Below are positions 35,901 through 42,896 of a stretch of 51,068 nt of DNA, in pieces. The position numbers were made by a program, and so were the translations under genes. The stretch is taken from assembly GCA_030038035.1 (NCBI GenBank), contig JASHPP010000160.1, positions 1 to 51,068 on the forward strand, given 5' to 3'. Origin of the DNA: Trebonia sp. (GTDB taxonomy: Bacteria; Actinomycetota; Actinomycetes; Streptosporangiales; Streptosporangiaceae). Every line of letters starts with the position of its first letter. The first letter of the stretch is position 1. Under the pieces are notes generated by a model. The model did not search any database. It saw only the letters and a program-made list of their open reading frames with translations, and had not been told where the DNA came from.

Positions 35901-38453
35901 GCGGACGCCGCCGATCTGCACGCGCTGCTCGACGCGCTGCCGGACGGCCTGCCCGCGCATATCGTGCACGCCTTCGGCCTGACCGAGCCGCACCCGGATG
36001 CCGTCGGCCAGGCGGCGGTCACGGCCGGCCGGGACGGTTTCTACAGCCTGCTCCACCTCGGCAGGGAGCTGGCCGCTCGCAGCGGCGGGGCGCCGGTCCG
36101 GGTGCACGTGGTCTCGAGCAACATGCAGGAGATCTCGGGCACCGAGCCGCTGGAACCCGCCAAGGCCCTGTGGCTCGGGCCGGTGATGCTGGCGCAGCGG
36201 GAAATTCCCGGGGTGTCCTCCCGGAGCATCGACCTCGCGGTCCCTGGCCCGCTGCCGCCGGCGGCCGTGGCCGCCCAGCTTCTCGCCGAGATGACGGCCC
36301 CCGCGCGGCACGCTCAGGTCGGCTGGCGCGGCCGCAAGCGGTGGCGGCTTGATTATCAGGGCATGCCGCTGGCGACGCCGCTCCGCGACCGCCCGCAGGG
36401 CGCGACGTACCTGATCACCGGCGGTCTCGGCGCGCTCGGGCTGGTCGTCGCCGAGGACCTGGCAGACACCGCGCCCGCCACGATCGTGCTGCTCGCCCGG
36501 ACCCCGGTCCCGCCGCGTGCGAGCTGGCCGGCGCTGATCGCGTCGGCCGACACCGACGAGAAGCTCCGCGGCAGGCTCAGCCGGCTGCTGGGCATCGAGG
36601 AGCGCGGCTCGACGGTCGTGACGGTCTCCTGCGACGTGTCGGACGAATCCGCGCTGCGCGCCGCCGTCACGGCGGTGCGCGAGCGGTACGGCCGGATCAG
36701 CGGCGCCTATCACTGCGCCGGAGTCGCGGGCGGCGCGATGATGGCCATCCGGGCCGACGCCGACGCCGACGCAGTGCTCGCGGCGAAGGTGGCCGGGACG
36801 CTGGCGCTGTACCGCCTGCTGGGCGAGGAGGCGGAGTTCCTCGTGCTGTTCTCCTCGCTGACCGCCGCGACCGGAGCGTTCGGCCAGGTCGACTACTGCG
36901 CGGCGAACAACTTCCTGGACTCCTTCGCCCGCTGGGCGGCCCAGCAGGGCAGGCCGGTCTACTCAATCGGCTGGATGCGGTGGACCGACTCGGGCATGGC
37001 CGTGGAGCATGAGGGCGCGGCCCCGCACGCGTTCAGGGAACTGCAGGTCGGGGCGCGCTACGAGCCCGCCGCGCATCCCCTGCTCGACCGCCGCGTCGCC
37101 GCGCCTGGCGAGACGATCTTGTTCAGCACCCTGCTCGAGCCGGGCGCCCGCTGGATCTGCGCGGAGCACCGGCTTGACGGCGCGGATGTCGTCGTCGGCA
37201 CCGCCCTGCTCGAGATGATCGACGGTGCCTACCGGGAGGCGCTCGCGGCGACGCCGGAGATCAGCGATGTCGTCTTCATCGGGCCGATCGGGATCACCGG
37301 GCCCACCGAGATCCGGACCGGATTCGTCCCCGACGGCGACGGGCACGCGGTGACCGTCACCGTCGGCGCGTCCGGCCAGGGCGGCTGGACCTGGGCGGAA
37401 CGGCTGCGCTGCCGGGTCAAGCCCGGGGAGCCCGCGGCTGTCCCGGTGCATGACATCGCGGAGATCAGGGCCAGATGCTCGACGGCGGCGTTCGCCGACG
37501 GCCAGCTCCCGTCCGCCGCTGGCATGATCGACCACGGCGCCCACTGGGCCGGCAATGTCAAGACGATGGCGGTCGGCGACAGGGAAGAGCTGTCGCTCGT
37601 CGAGCTCCCTGAGGCATTCTGGCCGGAGGCCGGCCAGTACCGCCTGCACCCGGCGCTCCTGGACACCGCCGTCACCGAGGCCAGGTACGACGAGGAGCGA
37701 ATCGCGCGCGGCGAAAGCTATCTCCCGTTCGGCTACGGCCGGATCCGCGTTCACGAGCCGCTGCCGCCGCGATTTTGGGTGCACATCCGGCACCTGAGCG
37801 AGCCGGGCGCCGAGTTCGACCGGGTGACGGCGGTGCTGATGCACGGTGACGGGACCGAGATCGCCCACATCGACGAGTACGCCGAGCGGCGAGTGGACCG
37901 GACGGCCGTCCGCGCCGCGGTAGACGGCCGCGTCGGCGGCGGGAACGCCGCCGACGCGGCCAGTACGCCCGTGCACAGTCTGGACGAGGTCAGCGTCACC
38001 CCGGACCTGGGCCGCGATGTCCTGCGGCGGGTCCTGTACTGGCGGCCCGCGCCGCACATCCTGGTGGTCCCCGAGGGCATCGATCGCAACCTGCGCCGCA
38101 CCCAGGCGCTCACCATCGACGTGGTACGGCAGAACCTCGGCACGGCGCCCTTCACCGGCGCGGGCCAGGATCGCCTAGTCGACACGCCGTACACGGCGCC
38201 GGCCACGGACACCGAGCGGACCATCGCCCGGCTGTGGGAAACGTCGCTTGGCATCGCGCGAGTCGGGATCGACGACGTGTTCTTCGAGCTTGGCGGCAAT
38301 TCGCTGGTCGCGGTGCAGCTTGCCGCCCGGATGCGCGAGGTGTTCGCGGTCGACCTGCCGATCGCCGTGCTCTTCGATCTGCCGACCGTGCGCGCCCTCG
38401 CCGAATTCGTCTCCGCCACGCGAGCCCTCCAGGAGACCGGGGCGGCGCCGTGA
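32976..38453 (+). CDS. Single-module type I PKS, unusual order KS-AT-KR-DH-ACP (altered DH motif)
   Basis: 1825 residues from the GTG at 32976, chosen because GGGAG lies 7 nt upstream; a TTG at 32952 is in frame but has no such site. KS with C180 in TACSTS, EAHATGTLVGD and GNIGHLGPASG. AT with FPGQGTQ, S629 in GHSVGE and SHAFHSS (malonyl type). KR with TGGLGALG (T1148), FSSLTAATG and VDYCAANNFLD. The DH after the KR has H1398 in H-RLDG-ADVV-V, so the proline of HxxxGxxxxP is replaced by valine, while the aspartate in HPALLDTA is kept. ACP serine S1776 in FFELGGNS. The stop overlaps the thioesterase start by 4 nt. The layout matches the PKS at 27046-32616, so the pair probably arose by duplication of a module type with DH after KR. 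Confidence 0.9.
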   Translation: MPGPPRDDHIAVVGMACRFPGANTTSEYWQNLVDGVESITWLSEEDLAASGVPPREFRHPHYVKAAFLIEDMEYFDARFFGYTPRESEVRDPQGRWFLETCYAAVQDSGYDVGRLGGLVAVVGGMANNLYGEHYVKRNAALSAAVGPMAIGVGSAPDYLATTVSYRLGLRGPSISVQTACSTSLLAVHIASQLLRSGECDYALAGGAQVELPGRAGHTWLEGGIYTKTGHIRPFDAEASGTIFGSGVGVVALKRLCDAVDDRDHIYGVLRGSAVNNDGGARAGFTAPGVEGQVQLITEALAVAEVDPDTIGYVEAHATGTLVGDPIEVAGLRRAYQDAGCSARQSIPIGSVKGNIGHLGPASGVAGLIKVCLALEHEQLPPSINYERPNPNLALDGSPFFVTTELRAWPVSESPRRAGVSSFGIGGTNVHVIVEEAPAPRSSPCPAGPRRRWHTIPVSAKTAATADAAARALREALPNMKGCALEDVAFTAQVGRPAFGHRRAVAAETIETAADALAAAVDRRAAVAAAAGRPLVMMFPGQGTQHLGMGRDLYQTEPAYHDALAMCAGLLAPHVGLDIRDLIFAREGSGHEARLRETRYSQPALFAVEYALATTLATAGITPASMIGHSVGEYVAACLAGVFTLSDALAIIAARGRLMQAMPPGAMLAVDCPAFLVQSMLPRDAEIAAVNGPRSTVIAGPGPAVAAARQLLEARQIGCTELVTSHAFHSSLIEPCREEFAAVVTGYDMSRPAIPFVSNVTGTWITDENATDPQYWARHLRSPVLFADGISALGRDVLLLEVGPGDTLSRLARQITGSAAVPVVTAMRHPLRSGPDDRVLAEALGELWCQGAEVDWAAWAAWTGKRRRVPLPAYPFERQPFWAQPDPAPASDRDGGDEDDLPLPPERCTFTPIWREAPLDEPAGQVAGARVLVFDSGHPVIGALTAALAASGAAVTVVSPGASFAATGPGRYTVHPADAADLHALLDALPDGLPAHIVHAFGLTEPHPDAVGQAAVTAGRDGFYSLLHLGRELAARSGGAPVRVHVVSSNMQEISGTEPLEPAKALWLGPVMLAQREIPGVSSRSIDLAVPGPLPPAAVAAQLLAEMTAPARHAQVGWRGRKRWRLDYQGMPLATPLRDRPQGATYLITGGLGALGLVVAEDLADTAPATIVLLARTPVPPRASWPALIASADTDEKLRGRLSRLLGIEERGSTVVTVSCDVSDESALRAAVTAVRERYGRISGAYHCAGVAGGAMMAIRADADADAVLAAKVAGTLALYRLLGEEAEFLVLFSSLTAATGAFGQVDYCAANNFLDSFARWAAQQGRPVYSIGWMRWTDSGMAVEHEGAAPHAFRELQVGARYEPAAHPLLDRRVAAPGETILFSTLLEPGARWICAEHRLDGADVVVGTALLEMIDGAYREALAATPEISDVVFIGPIGITGPTEIRTGFVPDGDGHAVTVTVGASGQGGWTWAERLRCRVKPGEPAAVPVHDIAEIRARCSTAAFADGQLPSAAGMIDHGAHWAGNVKTMAVGDREELSLVELPEAFWPEAGQYRLHPALLDTAVTEARYDEERIARGESYLPFGYGRIRVHEPLPPRFWVHIRHLSEPGAEFDRVTAVLMHGDGTEIAHIDEYAERRVDRTAVRAAVDGRVGGGNAADAASTPVHSLDEVSVTPDLGRDVLRRVLYWRPAPHILVVPEGIDRNLRRTQALTIDVVRQNLGTAPFTGAGQDRLVDTPYTAPATDTERTIARLWETSLGIARVGIDDVFFELGGNSLVAVQLAARMREVFAVDLPIAVLFDLPTVRALAEFVSATRALQETGAAP

Positions 38454-39214
38454 GCCCGGTCCGGCCCGGCACCGGGTTCTCGGCCTGGATACAGTACGTC
38501 CAGCCGGTGTCAGCCGGCGGCATGGTCCTGGTGTGCTTCCCGCACGCGGCGGGAAGCGCGTCCGCCTACCGGGACTGGTGCGCCGTCCTCGCCGGCTACG
38601 GCATCGAGGTCTGGCCGGTGCAGCTGCCCGGCCGGGAGAGCCGGTTCACCGAGCCGCTGACCACGGACCTGGCGGAGCTGACCGGTGCGGTCGCGGAACC
38701 GCTGCGGACGAACCTCGCCGGACGCCCGTACGCCATCTACGGCCACAGTGCCGGCGCGATGATGGCATACGGGCTCGCGCTCCGCATGGAGGCCGACGGC
38801 GGGCCTGGTCCCTATCACCTGTTCGTCGGCGCGTGCAGGCCGCCCAGCCGGCCGGACCCGGACTTCCCGATCCACCGGCTCCCGCCCGATCGCTTCCTCG
38901 CGAGGCTGACCGGATACGGCCGGATCCCGCAGGAGATCCTCGGCTTCCCCGACCTGGTCGAGCAGATAGCCACCACCGCCCGTGCCGACCTGCGGCTGGT
39001 CGAGACCCATCCCTGGGATTCCGGCATGGTGGTGGACTGCCCGGTGACCGCGTTCGGCGGCGTGTCCGACCCCGCCGTCCCGGTAGGGACGCTGGCGGAC
39101 TGGGGCCAGATCACGAGCGGGACGTTCACGCGAGTCGTCCTGCCCGGCGGCCATTTCCCCCCGCCCTCCGGGGAACGGCAACTGCTTGAAGGCATCCGTC
39201 GTGGCATCGGCTGA
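38450..39214 (+). CDS. Type II thioesterase (alpha/beta hydrolase)
   Basis: 254 residues from the GTG at 38450, overlapping the PKS stop by 4 nt. N-terminal VCFPHAAGSASAYRDW, nucleophile S100 in YGHSAGAMMAYGLA, an acid in GGVSDPAVPV and the catalytic histidine in LPGGHFPPP form the expected triad. The family removes aberrant acyl groups from PKS/NRPS carrier proteins and sometimes releases products. Since no thioesterase domain is fused to any NRPS or PKS here, a release function cannot be excluded. Its start is tied to the adjacent PKS gene. A second, truncated TE-like sequence lies at 47982-48122. Confidence 0.92.
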   Translation: MSPVRPGTGFSAWIQYVQPVSAGGMVLVCFPHAAGSASAYRDWCAVLAGYGIEVWPVQLPGRESRFTEPLTTDLAELTGAVAEPLRTNLAGRPYAIYGHSAGAMMAYGLALRMEADGGPGPYHLFVGACRPPSRPDPDFPIHRLPPDRFLARLTGYGRIPQEILGFPDLVEQIATTARADLRLVETHPWDSGMVVDCPVTAFGGVSDPAVPVGTLADWGQITSGTFTRVVLPGGHFPPPSGERQLLEGIRRGIG

Positions 39215-40310
39215 GACCCGCGCTCCCGCCCCGGTCGCCGCGCGGTCCCGCGGCCGCGATCCGGCCGCGGCGGTGGAACTGACCGAGCTGACCAAGGTCT
39301 ACCCGCGGCGGCGCGGGGCCAGCGGCCCGGCGGCCCCGTCGGTGGACCACATCAACCTCGTGATCCCGGTCGGCCAGGTCTTCGGCCTGCTCGGGCCGAA
39401 CGGCGCCGGCAAGTCCACGACGATCCGCATGATCGCCACCTTGCTCGAGCCGACATCCGGGCAGGTGCGGGTCTGCGGCCTCGACACCAGGACCCGGCAG
39501 CGCGAGGTCAGGAACATGCTCGGAGTCGCGCTCGGCGGCGAGCGCAGCGTCTACTGGAAGCTGACCGCCCGGCAGAACCTGGAATACTTCGCGGCGCTGC
39601 ACGGCAGCTCCCGCCGCAAGTCCCGGAGCCGGATCAGCGACGTTCTCGACCAGATGGGCCTGGCCGATCACGCCGACGACCATATCGAGACCTGGTCCAG
39701 CGGCATGCGGCAGCGGCTTGTGCTGGCCCGCGCGCTGCTGAACTGGCCGCGTGTGCTGCTGCTCGACGAGCCGTCAAGCGGCCTGGACCCGCGTGCCACG
39801 CAGGCCATGCACGAGCACATCCTGCGGCTGAAGGACGCCGGGCACACGATCCTGCTCACGACCCACGACATGGCCGAGGCGGACGCGCTGTCGGACCGGC
39901 TCGGCATCATCGACGGCGGGAAGCTGGTGGGCGAGGGCACCTCCGCCGAGCTGAAGCGGTCGGTCGGTGCGACCCAGGTCGTCCGCGCGCGGATCGCGGT
40001 CGCGTCGCAAGCGGGCCTGGATCTGATCGTCGGCGATCTGGCCCCTATCGCCAGGATCACGGTCGAAACCGGTCACGGTCCCTGCGCCGCGGACGGCGCG
40101 GGGCCGGACGACGGCGCCGTCACGGCCGGCCGCGCTGTCGAGCTGACCCTGCTGGCCACGAACGGCACCGACCTGGTGTCGGCGGTGATCGCCACCGTCG
40201 CCAAGCGAGGCGGTTCGGTGCTGCGCGTGGAGAACGACCCGGTCAGCCTGCGGGACGTCTTCATCACGCTGACCGGGAGGGGGCTGTCCAGTGAACCGCC
40301 TTCCGCATGA
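39201..40310 (+). CDS. ABC exporter ATP-binding protein (DrrA type)
   Basis: 369 residues from the GTG at 39201 (GAAGG upstream); it overlaps the thioesterase end by 14 nt. Walker A GPNGAGKSTT, signature WSSGMRQRLVLARALL and Walker B RVLLLDEPSSGLDP are present, followed by the switch histidine in LLTTHDMAEAD. The C-terminal 100 residues match the extension of daunorubicin-resistance-type ATPases. Partners are the two permeases directly downstream. Together they probably export the product or confer self-resistance. Confidence 0.92.
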   Translation: MASAETRAPAPVAARSRGRDPAAAVELTELTKVYPRRRGASGPAAPSVDHINLVIPVGQVFGLLGPNGAGKSTTIRMIATLLEPTSGQVRVCGLDTRTRQREVRNMLGVALGGERSVYWKLTARQNLEYFAALHGSSRRKSRSRISDVLDQMGLADHADDHIETWSSGMRQRLVLARALLNWPRVLLLDEPSSGLDPRATQAMHEHILRLKDAGHTILLTTHDMAEADALSDRLGIIDGGKLVGEGTSAELKRSVGATQVVRARIAVASQAGLDLIVGDLAPIARITVETGHGPCAADGAGPDDGAVTAGRAVELTLLATNGTDLVSAVIATVAKRGGSVLRVENDPVSLRDVFITLTGRGLSSEPPSA

Positions 40311-41130
40311 GGCCGCCGCGTTCGCCGCCACCGTCCGCAAGGAGTGGCAGGTGATGATGCGCTACTGGCCGAACACCACGATGCTGCTGCTCGAGACCGT
40401 GCTGATGCCGCTGGCTTACTGGGCGCAGGCGATGGGGTTCGAGGGCGGCTCCGCGAGCGCCTCGCACGCGTTCACCCAGCGCTCAGGCACGCAGAGCGTG
40501 GCCGGCTTCATCTACCTCGGCTGGGCCGTTTACATGTGGATCAGCACGATGATCTGGGGTCCGGGCATGTGGCTGCGCAGGGAGCGCATGCAGGGATCGC
40601 TTGAGAGCCTGTTCCTGACCCCGGTCTCCCGCTTTACGTTGCTGTTCGCGCCATCGGTGGCACAGCTCTTCCCGACCGCGCTTGAGTTCACCCTGGCCGG
40701 GCTGATGATGCGGTTCGCCTTCGGAGTCCCGCTCGGGGCCGGGCAGATAGCCGGCGGGGTGATCGTCATGCTCGCCTCCGTCCCGGTGCTGTTCGCGCTG
40801 GGCGGGCTGGTCGGGGTGCTGGTGATGCGGGTGCGCGACTCCGCCGGCGTGGGCGCGGCGATCCGCGGGCTGGTCGCCATCCTCTGCGGTGTCACCTATC
40901 CGATCGCGATCCTGCCCGGCTGGGTCCACCCGATCAGCTACGCGCTGCCGGTCACGCAGGTGCTGAACGCGCTGCGCGGGACCGTGCTCGACAGCCCGGC
41001 GATCCCTGGCCTATGGAGCAGGTGCCTGCTGCTGCTCGCCCTCGGCGCCGCCATCGGCGCACTGGCGGTGGTGCTGCTCGGACTGACGATGCGCAGCATC
41101 AGCCGCACGGGCCGGCTGGGGCAGTTTTGA
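40291..41130 (+). CDS. ABC-2 type permease 1
   Basis: 279 residues from a GTG inside the end of the ATPase gene (20-nt overlap). Several hydrophobic segments are visible (around LLLETVLMPLAYWAQAM, VAGFIYLGWAVYMWIS, GGVIVMLASVPVLFALGG and CLLLLALGAAIGALAVVLLG), giving about six membrane spans as usual for ABC-2 permeases. WLRRERMQGSLESLFLTPVS is the typical cytoplasmic coupling region. It ends with RLGQF, similar to the second permease's GTLAQF, so the two probably form a heterodimer. Confidence 0.88.
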   Translation: MNRLPHEAAAFAATVRKEWQVMMRYWPNTTMLLLETVLMPLAYWAQAMGFEGGSASASHAFTQRSGTQSVAGFIYLGWAVYMWISTMIWGPGMWLRRERMQGSLESLFLTPVSRFTLLFAPSVAQLFPTALEFTLAGLMMRFAFGVPLGAGQIAGGVIVMLASVPVLFALGGLVGVLVMRVRDSAGVGAAIRGLVAILCGVTYPIAILPGWVHPISYALPVTQVLNALRGTVLDSPAIPGLWSRCLLLLALGAAIGALAVVLLGLTMRSISRTGRLGQF

Positions 41131-41948
41131 TCCGGGCGACCGCCGCGGTCGTGCTGCGGGAATGGCGGGTGCAGCGCCGCTACCCGGTCAGCATGGTCAA
41201 CCTCGCCTTCCTGACGCCGCTGTACCAGCTGGCCCTGCCCACGCTGCTGCTCGGCAGCGCGTTCGTCGTGGGCGGCTCAGCGGTCGGGCTGTCCAGGCAG
41301 ACTGGCACCAGCGACCTCGCCGGCTGGATCGGGGCGGGAGTGCTCACCGCGACGCTGCTTGTCGGGGCCGTGACCAGCGTGTACGAGACACTCGAGGCCG
41401 ACAGGCAGACCGGTGTGATCGAGCACTCGTGGGCCAGCCCCGCGCCGCGGCAGGCGTTCGTCCTCGGCGGCGTGCTGACCGGGAGCCTGTTCGGCACCGT
41501 GTCCAGCATCGTCCTGCTCACGATCGCCGTCACGCTGCTGCACGGCTCGTTCGCGCTGCCCGGCGTGCTGCTGAGCCTTCCCGTCCTGCTGCTCATGCTG
41601 GCCGGAAACTGCGGCTACAGCTACCTGGTGGGAGCCGCGGTGCTCGTGCTGCGCGAAGCCGACGTGATCGTCGAGCTGCCCACCCTGCTCGTCATGCTGT
41701 TCTCCGGCGTGTTCTTCCCGCTGACACTGTTGCCCGCGGCCGCACGGCTGCCCACCTACATCCTGCCTGACACCTGGGAACTTGACCTGATCAGGCATCT
41801 CACCCTGGCTACCCGGCCGCTCGCCCCCGTGGCAGCGGAGGTGGCGGCGGCGGTCGCGACCGCCGCCGCGTGGCTGGCGATCGGCGTCTGGGCCTTCCTC
41901 AGCACCGAACGTCGCCTGCGCGCGGCCGGCACCCTCGCCCAATTCTGA
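41127..41948 (+). CDS. ABC-2 type permease 2
   Basis: 273 residues if the TTG at 41127 is used; it overlaps the previous stop by 4 nt (TTGA). A GTG at 41151 is the alternative. Hydrophobic segments such as LAFLTPLYQLALPTLLLGSA, VSSIVLLTIAVTLLHG and LPTLLVMLFSGVFFPLTLL indicate about six spans, with the coupling region ADRQTGVIEHSWASPAP. It completes the first exporter with the ATPase and permease 1. Confidence 0.87.
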   Translation: MIRATAAVVLREWRVQRRYPVSMVNLAFLTPLYQLALPTLLLGSAFVVGGSAVGLSRQTGTSDLAGWIGAGVLTATLLVGAVTSVYETLEADRQTGVIEHSWASPAPRQAFVLGGVLTGSLFGTVSSIVLLTIAVTLLHGSFALPGVLLSLPVLLLMLAGNCGYSYLVGAAVLVLREADVIVELPTLLVMLFSGVFFPLTLLPAAARLPTYILPDTWELDLIRHLTLATRPLAPVAAEVAAAVATAAAWLAIGVWAFLSTERRLRAAGTLAQF

Positions 41949-41963
41949 GCTGAAAGGACCGAC

Positions 41964-42881
41964 ATGACATTGAAACCACCGCTGCGGCCGGTTTCGATCT
42001 CGACGCGATTCGGCAGCGCGGTCCGCATGACCGAGCTGGCCGGAATCGCCGGGGAGCTCGGCGCGGACCAGATATGGGTGGCGCAGCTACCGGACCACCG
42101 GGACGCGACGATCCTGTCCAGCATGTTCCTGCAGGCCGCCCCGGCCGCGCTGGTCGGCACCGCGGTGCTGCCCGCCTATGCCCGGCATCCGGTATCGACG
42201 GCGCAGGCCGCGCTGACGCTGTCGGAGTTCTCCGGCGGGCGGTTCGCGCTCGGAGTGGGCTACAGCCATCAGTTCGTCAACGAATATGTGCTCGGCTGCC
42301 GGCCGGGGCCGCCGATCGGAGCGATGCGCGATTACCTGCGGATCGTCACGGATCTGATCGAGCAGGGCGCGTCCACCCTGGAGGGCAGGCACTTCACCGG
42401 CCGCGCCCAGTACGGATCGCCCCGGGGGCCGGTGCCGCTCTTCCTCGCGGCACTGCGCCCGCAGATGATCAGGCTGGCCGTGCAGCGCTGCGACGGCATC
42501 CTGCTATGGCTGTGCACCCCGCGGTACATCAGGGAGCATGTCACCCCCGTGGTCCGCGAGGCGTGCGCCAAGTTCGGGAAGGACCCCGAGCAGTTCCAGG
42601 TCCTCACCCTGGTTCCCACGCACGTCACAGACGACCCCGGCGATGCCTACGAGACAGCCACCCGGCAGATACAGGCCTACCGGCTGCTGCCCTACTACCG
42701 CTACGTGCTCGAGGCGAACGGCGAACTCGACCCGAGGGAGCTGACCCTGTTCGGCACCAAGGACCAGATCAGGGCCCAGATGGAGGTGTACAGGGGAGCC
42801 GGGACCACGCCAGTCATCGCGCCCTTCGCCGAGACGCCCGACGAGTTCGCCGAGACGGTCACCGCGGCCTTCGAGCAGTGA
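41964..42881 (+). CDS. Luciferase-like (LLM class) flavin-dependent oxidoreductase
   Basis: 305 residues; AAAGGA lies 6 nt before the ATG. The sequence fits the LLM TIM-barrel family: an N-terminal strand with ELAGIAGELGADQIWVAQLP, a central ALTLSEFSGGRFALGVGYS block that contacts the flavin phosphate in homologues, and a C-terminal segment GTKDQIRAQMEVYRGAGTTP. F420- and FMN-dependent members cannot be told apart here. In a PKS/NRPS setting such enzymes hydroxylate or oxidise carrier-bound or free intermediates. It sits 16 bases before the adenylation gene and after the exporter, in the same operon as the second KS-AT-KR-DH-ACP PKS. Confidence 0.85.
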   Translation: MTLKPPLRPVSISTRFGSAVRMTELAGIAGELGADQIWVAQLPDHRDATILSSMFLQAAPAALVGTAVLPAYARHPVSTAQAALTLSEFSGGRFALGVGYSHQFVNEYVLGCRPGPPIGAMRDYLRIVTDLIEQGASTLEGRHFTGRAQYGSPRGPVPLFLAALRPQMIRLAVQRCDGILLWLCTPRYIREHVTPVVREACAKFGKDPEQFQVLTLVPTHVTDDPGDAYETATRQIQAYRLLPYYRYVLEANGELDPRELTLFGTKDQIRAQMEVYRGAGTTPVIAPFAETPDEFAETVTAAFEQ

Positions 42882-42896
42882 AGAAAGGGCGACGCG

